In this document: piece after piece, positions 59,781-64,000 of the stretch
How the letters are laid out: every line of letters starts with the position of its first letter
Numbering within the stretch: position 1 is the stretch's first letter
Origin: Allorhodoferax sp032337135
Lineage (GTDB): Bacteria > Pseudomonadota > Gammaproteobacteria > Burkholderiales > Burkholderiaceae_C
DNA: 64,000 nucleotides
Reading direction: 5' to 3'
Assembly: GCF_032337135.1 (NCBI RefSeq)
Contig: NZ_JAVXZZ010000002.1
Coordinates: 744,001 to 808,000, forward strand
The notes under the pieces: model-generated
Seen by the model: only the letters and a program-made list of their open reading frames with translations
Told to the model about the DNA's origin: nothing
Databases searched by the model: none
Made by a program: the position numbers and the translations under genes

Positions 59781-62700
59781 GTGCGTCTCAATTCCATCAA
59801 GCTTTCCGGGTTCAAGTCGTTCGCGGAACCCACGAATTTCCAGCTTCCAGGCCAGATGATTGGCGTGGTGGGTCCCAATGGCTGCGGCAAATCCAACATC
59901 ATGGATGCCGTGCGCTGGGTGCTGGGGGAGAGCCGGGCCAGTGAACTGCGTGGCGAGTCCATGCAGGACGTCATCTTCAACGGCTCCAACACCCGCAAAC
60001 CCGCCAGCCGGGCCAGTGTGGAGTTGGTGTTCGACAATGCCGACCACCGTGCCGGGGGGCAGTGGGGGCAATTTGCCGAGATTGCCGTGCGGCGTGTGCT
60101 TACCCGCGACGGCACTTCGAGCTACTTCCTGAACAACCAGCCGGTACGTCGCCGCGACGTACAGGACGTGTTCCTGGGCACCGGTCTGGGCCCCAGAGCC
60201 TACGCCATCATCGGCCAGGGCACGATTGCCCGCATCATCGAGTCCAAGCCCGAAGAGCTGCGCCTCTTCCTGGAAGAGGCGGCCGGAGTCTCCAAGTACA
60301 AGGAGCGCCGCCGGGAGACCGAAAACCGCCTCTCTGACACCCGAGAGAACCTGACGCGCGTCGAAGACATCCTGCGGGAGCTCAACGCGAATCTCGAAAA
60401 GCTCGAAAAGCAGGCCGAGGTGGCCGCCAAGTACAACACGCTGCAAAGCGATGTCACACGCAAGCAGCACCAGCAGTGGTTCCTCAAGCGGGCCGAGGCC
60501 ATGGCCGACCAGGCCAAGGTGCAGACCGAAGGCTTGGCTGCCGTGAACGCGCTCGAAGCGCGCATGGCCGACCTGCGCAGCATCGAGGCCGACCTCGAGG
60601 CCGTGCGCCAGGCGCACTATGCGGCCGGTGACAAGGTGAATCAGGCCCAGGGCCTGCTGTACGAAGCCAGCACTGATGTGGGCCGCCTGGAAGCCGAGAT
60701 CCGGTTCGTGGTCGAAGGCCGCCAACGGGTGGAGCAGCGCCTGGTCACGCTGCAGGAGCAGATCGACCAATGGGCGGTGCGCCGCGATGACGCCTTGGCC
60801 GAAGCCGAGCGTTTGGCAGAACTTGCTCTGACTGGGGACGAGCAGGCCGAGTTGCTCGCGGCACAGCTGGAAGAGCATTCCATGCGACTGCCAGACCTTG
60901 AAGAGGCGGTGGGCAAGGCGCAATCCCAGGCCAACCAGCAGCGCCAGACCGTGGCACAGGTGCAGCAGCAGATCCAGGTGCTGGCGGCCGAGCAGCGCAG
61001 CATCGACGAACAGTCGCGCCAACTCAATCAGCGCCGTGATCGCCTCACGACCGACCGCAGCGCCCTGGCATTGCCTGACGAAGCCCGCCTGCAGGAGCAG
61101 ACTGAGGAGCATGAAGCAGCACGGGAGCAGGCCGAAGTGATGGACGCCCGCCTGCATGAATTGCAGGAATCGGTCCCGTCACTGGACGAAGCCCGTCGTC
61201 ACCAGCACCAGGTGGTCAATGACGAGGGTGCCAAGTTGTCGGCCCTGTCGGCCCGCATGGAAGCACTCAAGGCCTTGCAGGAACGCGTGAAGACCGACGG
61301 CAAGCTCAGCCCTTGGTTGGCCAAGCATGGGCTGGACAGCCTGCAGAGCCTGTGGACGCGTATCCACATCGAGAACGGTTGGGAGACTGCACTGGAAAGC
61401 GCCTTGCGGGAGCGGCTCGGTGCACTCGAAGTGTCGCGCCTGGAAACGCTGCGCGCCTTCGTGGGCGATGCACCGCCGGCCAAGCTGGCATTCTTCAGCG
61501 CACCGCCGGCGGCGGCACCGGAACCGGCTTCGCGCTGGCCGCGCCTGAGTGAACTCCTGCGCATCAACGACGCAGGCCTGCGCGCGGTCATCACCGAATG
61601 GTTGCACGGCTGCTACACGGCGCCGAGCTTCGAGGAGGCATTGGCGCAACGGGACAAGCTCCAGCCGGGTGAGTGCTTTGTCGTTCAATCGGGCCACACG
61701 GTTTCGCTGCACAGCGTGGCGTTCTACGCCCAGGACTCGGAGCAGTCCGGCATGCTGGCACGTGCCCAGGAAATCGAGAACCTGGAAAAGCAGATCCGCG
61801 CCCAGACGCTCATTACCGATGAAGCGCGCACCGCGCTGGCCCGTGCCGAAAGCGTCTACGCCGACGCTGCCCAGCGTTTGGTTGCAGCGCGCAAGGAGGC
61901 TGCCGAAGCCCAGTCCCGCGCCCATGCCCTGCAGGTCGAAGTGCTGCGCCTGTCGCAGATGGCGGCGCAGGCGCGTGAACGCAGTGCCCAGATCGATGCC
62001 GACCTGGGCGAGATCGATGCCCACCTGGAAGACCTGCAGGAGCGGCGCATGGCCGCCGAAGGGCGCTTCGAGGAACTGGACATGCAATTGGCCGACAGCC
62101 AGGAGCGCCATGCCCAGCTGGAAGACAAGGTCATCGAGGCCCAACGCGCACTGGACCAAAGCCGCGAGCAGCAGCGCAGCCTGGAACGGCAGGCCCAGGA
62201 GGCCACGTTTGCGCAGCGTAGCCTGCAGGCCCGCACCGCCGAGCTCAACCGTACCGTGGACACGGCGCGCCAGCAGACCGAATCCATCCATGCCGAGGAA
62301 CAGCGCGCCAAGGACGAATTGGCGCGGCTGACCGACGCGGCCGCCCAGGCCGGGCTGCAGAACGCACTGGCACTGAAGATGGAGCGCGAGCAGGCATTGG
62401 CCGCCCGGCGCAGCGAATACGACGACCTGACCAACAAGCTGCGCTCCAGTGACGAGCGCCGCATGCAGCTGGAGCGCGAGCTCGACCCGCTGCGCCAGCG
62501 CATCACCGAGTTCCAGCTCAAGGAGCAGGCGGCCCGCCTTGGCTTCGAGCAGTTCGAGGCCCAACTGGTGGATGCCCAAGCCGACCTCGCCGAGCTGGAG
62601 CAGTCCATCAAGGACGGCAATGTGCGCCTGTTTGGCCTGCAGGGTGAGATCGACCGCCTGCATCGCGAAATTGCTGCATTGGGTGCAGTCAACCTGGCAG

Positions 62701-63296
62701 CCCTGGATGAGCTCACCGCCGCCCGCGAGCGCAAGCAGTTCCTCGATTCGCAGTCTGCGGACCTTACGTCTGCGATGACCACGCTGGAAGACGCGATCCG
62801 CAAGATCGACGCCGAAACCCGCGAACTGCTCTCGGGCACCTTTGATGAAGTGAACCGCCATTTCGGGCGCATGTTCCCCGAACTGTTCGGTGGCGGCAAT
62901 GCGCGTCTGGTCATTACCGGCGACGAGATTCTCGATTCCGGTGTGCAGGTCATCGCCCAGCCGCCGGGCAAGAAGAACCAGACCATCCATCTGCTCTCGG
63001 GTGGTGAAAAGGCGCTTACGGCCATTGCCCTGGTGTTTGCCATCTTCCAACTCAACCCGGCGCCGTTCTGCCTGCTGGACGAAGTGGATGCCCCGCTGGA
63101 CGACGCGAACACCGAGCGTTATGCCAAGCTGGTGACCAGCATGAGCAAGGAAACGCAGTTCCTGTTCATCAGCCACAACAAGATCGCCATGGAAATGGCA
63201 CAACAACTCATCGGCGTCACCATGCAGGAGCAGGGCTGCTCGCGCATCGTGGCGGTGGACATGGAGTCGGCCGTCAAGATGGCCGAATTGAGCTGA
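59781..63296 (+). CDS. smc: Chromosome segregation protein SMC
   Basis: 1171 residues. N-terminal Walker A GPNGCGKSN, long coiled-coil arms (~170-500 and ~680-1000) with a hinge near 510-670, then signature LLSGGEKALTAIAL and Walker B FCLLDEVDAPLDD. A DNA-loop-extruding ATPase that organises the nucleoid with ScpA/ScpB. GTG start at 59781 gives VRLNSIKLSGFKSF, the usual N-terminus; an upstream in-frame ATG would add 21 unrelated residues. zipA follows 5 bp later. Confidence 0.96.
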   Translation: MRLNSIKLSGFKSFAEPTNFQLPGQMIGVVGPNGCGKSNIMDAVRWVLGESRASELRGESMQDVIFNGSNTRKPASRASVELVFDNADHRAGGQWGQFAEIAVRRVLTRDGTSSYFLNNQPVRRRDVQDVFLGTGLGPRAYAIIGQGTIARIIESKPEELRLFLEEAAGVSKYKERRRETENRLSDTRENLTRVEDILRELNANLEKLEKQAEVAAKYNTLQSDVTRKQHQQWFLKRAEAMADQAKVQTEGLAAVNALEARMADLRSIEADLEAVRQAHYAAGDKVNQAQGLLYEASTDVGRLEAEIRFVVEGRQRVEQRLVTLQEQIDQWAVRRDDALAEAERLAELALTGDEQAELLAAQLEEHSMRLPDLEEAVGKAQSQANQQRQTVAQVQQQIQVLAAEQRSIDEQSRQLNQRRDRLTTDRSALALPDEARLQEQTEEHEAAREQAEVMDARLHELQESVPSLDEARRHQHQVVNDEGAKLSALSARMEALKALQERVKTDGKLSPWLAKHGLDSLQSLWTRIHIENGWETALESALRERLGALEVSRLETLRAFVGDAPPAKLAFFSAPPAAAPEPASRWPRLSELLRINDAGLRAVITEWLHGCYTAPSFEEALAQRDKLQPGECFVVQSGHTVSLHSVAFYAQDSEQSGMLARAQEIENLEKQIRAQTLITDEARTALARAESVYADAAQRLVAARKEAAEAQSRAHALQVEVLRLSQMAAQARERSAQIDADLGEIDAHLEDLQERRMAAEGRFEELDMQLADSQERHAQLEDKVIEAQRALDQSREQQRSLERQAQEATFAQRSLQARTAELNRTVDTARQQTESIHAEEQRAKDELARLTDAAAQAGLQNALALKMEREQALAARRSEYDDLTNKLRSSDERRMQLERELDPLRQRITEFQLKEQAARLGFEQFEAQLVDAQADLAELEQSIKDGNVRLFGLQGEIDRLHREIAALGAVNLAALDELTAARERKQFLDSQSADLTSAMTTLEDAIRKIDAETRELLSGTFDEVNRHFGRMFPELFGGGNARLVITGDEILDSGVQVIAQPPGKKNQTIHLLSGGEKALTAIALVFAIFQLNPAPFCLLDEVDAPLDDANTERYAKLVTSMSKETQFLFISHNKIAMEMAQQLIGVTMQEQGCSRIVAVDMESAVKMAELS

Positions 63297-63301
63297 CAGC
63301 T

Positions 63302-64000
63302 ATGAGCAGTTTGCAGATCGGATTGGCTATTGCAGGCGGTGCGGTACTGGCCGCCGTGGTGGCGCATGGGGCCTGGACATCGCGCAAGAACCAGCCGCGC
63401 CAGCCCGTGCAGGACCCGCGCGACTCGGGTCTTCTGGCTGTGGAGCCGGGCTTGGACGGTAGCGAGGAGCCGACCCTGGACGTGTCGCGATTCACCTTGC
63501 CGGTAGCCCTGCGCAAGCCTGCATTGGACCCACTGATCGACGCCATCGCCAATATTGCCTTGGAGCCTGGCTCGGTGGTATCGGGCGAGGCAGCCATGGC
63601 GGCGCTGCCCCCCACCCGGCGTGTGGGCACCAAGCCCTTTGCGGTGGAAGGCCTGAATGCGGTTACCGGCCAGTGGGAAGCGCCGGCGGGTGGTCAGCGC
63701 TACAGCGCTTTCCAGGCCGGGGTGCAACTGGCGAACCGCTCTGGCGCCCTCAACGAAATCGAGTTTTCCGAGTTTGTCGTCAAGACCCAGGCCTTTGCCG
63801 ATGCCATCAGCGCAACGCCCGAATTCACCGAAATGGTCGACGAGGTAGCGCGCGCCAAGGAATTGGACCAGTTTGCCAGCGTGCACGACGCCCAGCTCAT
63901 GTTCAGCATCCGGGCGCGCAATGCCTCCTGGAGCCCGGGCTACGTGCAGCAGCACGCCGCCAAGTTGGGCTTTGTGCCGGGTGTCATGCCGGGGCGCATG
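63302..64000 (+). CDS. zipA: ZipA-like cell division protein (3' end outside window)
   Basis: 233 codons, open to the window end. An N-terminal membrane helix (LQIGLAIAGGAVLAAVVAH), a short polar linker and the beginning of a ZipA-type FtsZ-binding domain (EFSEFVVKTQAFADAIS, FTEMVDEVARAKELDQF). The linker is much shorter than in E. coli ZipA. Its location directly after smc (commonly followed by ligA) supports the call. Confidence 0.82.
   Translation, partial: MSSLQIGLAIAGGAVLAAVVAHGAWTSRKNQPRQPVQDPRDSGLLAVEPGLDGSEEPTLDVSRFTLPVALRKPALDPLIDAIANIALEPGSVVSGEAAMAALPPTRRVGTKPFAVEGLNAVTGQWEAPAGGQRYSAFQAGVQLANRSGALNEIEFSEFVVKTQAFADAISATPEFTEMVDEVARAKELDQFASVHDAQLMFSIRARNASWSPGYVQQHAAKLGFVPGVMPGRM

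Noticed and set aside
61179..63206. 675-codon open frame antisense to smc
   Set aside because: Low-complexity Leu/Gln-rich translation, no domain, and fully inside the SMC coiled-coil region.
1..64000. CRISPR arrays, prophage, rRNA operons
   Set aside because: No regularly spaced repeats, no phage structural genes, and no rRNA-like stretches were seen. The gtr-like genes are without phage neighbours.

Overview
This 64 kb window is chromosomal DNA from a GC-rich betaproteobacterium, most likely of the order Burkholderiales and family Comamonadaceae (Acidovorax-like). The evidence is the gene neighbourhoods (rsfS-rlmH-maf-rng, dapC-dapD-pilU-dapE-prmB, smc-zipA, tolB-pal-cpoB), the codon bias, and a scattered family of about 60 bp repeats of a kind I associate with that family. 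The genus call is inference.

Layout. (1) 1-6.1 kb: signalling. The 3' end of one histidine kinase is followed by an opposing operon of a lone receiver, a REC-degenerate GGDEF-EAL protein, a FIST ligand sensor and a PAS/GAF histidine kinase. (2) 6.1-8.4 kb: an intergenic stretch, a glycine-zipper lipoprotein, a small unknown protein and an AEC-family carrier. (3) 8.4-15.6 kb: a complete-looking heme d1 assembly cluster (nirC-nirF-nirDL-nirG-nirH-nirJ-nirN, with divergent nirE) controlled by an FNR/DNR-type box. nirS itself is not in the window. (4) 15.6-26.4 kb: housekeeping genes (FAH-family protein, upp, HerA-like ATPase, yebC-like, purD, acyltransferase, hemF, nadD, rsfS, rlmH, maf, rng). 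(5) 26.4-47.7 kb: a large surface-polysaccharide locus. Its + strand half carries a double glycosyltransferase, a Gtr-like three-gene module, an O-acetylase-like enzyme, gmd-fcl and an alpha-1,2-fucosyltransferase-like gene, plus two more glycosyltransferases. Its - strand half carries a WaaE-like transferase, MsbA, a deacetylase, two unusual glycan proteins and an O-antigen ligase-like protein. A decayed IS3-family element separates the halves. Roughly 35.8-46 kb is clearly AT-rich compared with the rest, which suggests horizontal acquisition. (6) 47.7-51.4 kb: tolB-pal-cpoB, tcdA and two tRNA-Lys genes with a terminator. (7) 51.5-64 kb: an ABC-F ATPase, prmB, lysine/peptidoglycan genes dapE, dapD and dapC with a PilU-like ATPase, an HPt-receiver pair, smc and the start of zipA.

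How the genes work together. The nir block builds the heme d1 cofactor of nitrite reductase and indicates denitrification capacity. NirE makes precorrin-2, NirDL/G/H decarboxylate siroheme, NirJ modifies the ring, and NirF and NirN finish it in the periplasm. The polysaccharide block makes GDP-fucose, transfers sugars, decorates the glycan by acylation and glucosylation, and handles lipid A/core export and O-antigen ligation.

The most unusual features are: eight apparent copies of the short interspersed repeat, five of them overlapping conserved genes and one matching an insertion in DapE; an Ala/Lys-rich histone-H1-like tail on RsfS; the FIST-centred signalling operon; a tandem glycosyltransferase fusion; and a composition break inside fcl. 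I found no CRISPR array, prophage or rRNA operon.
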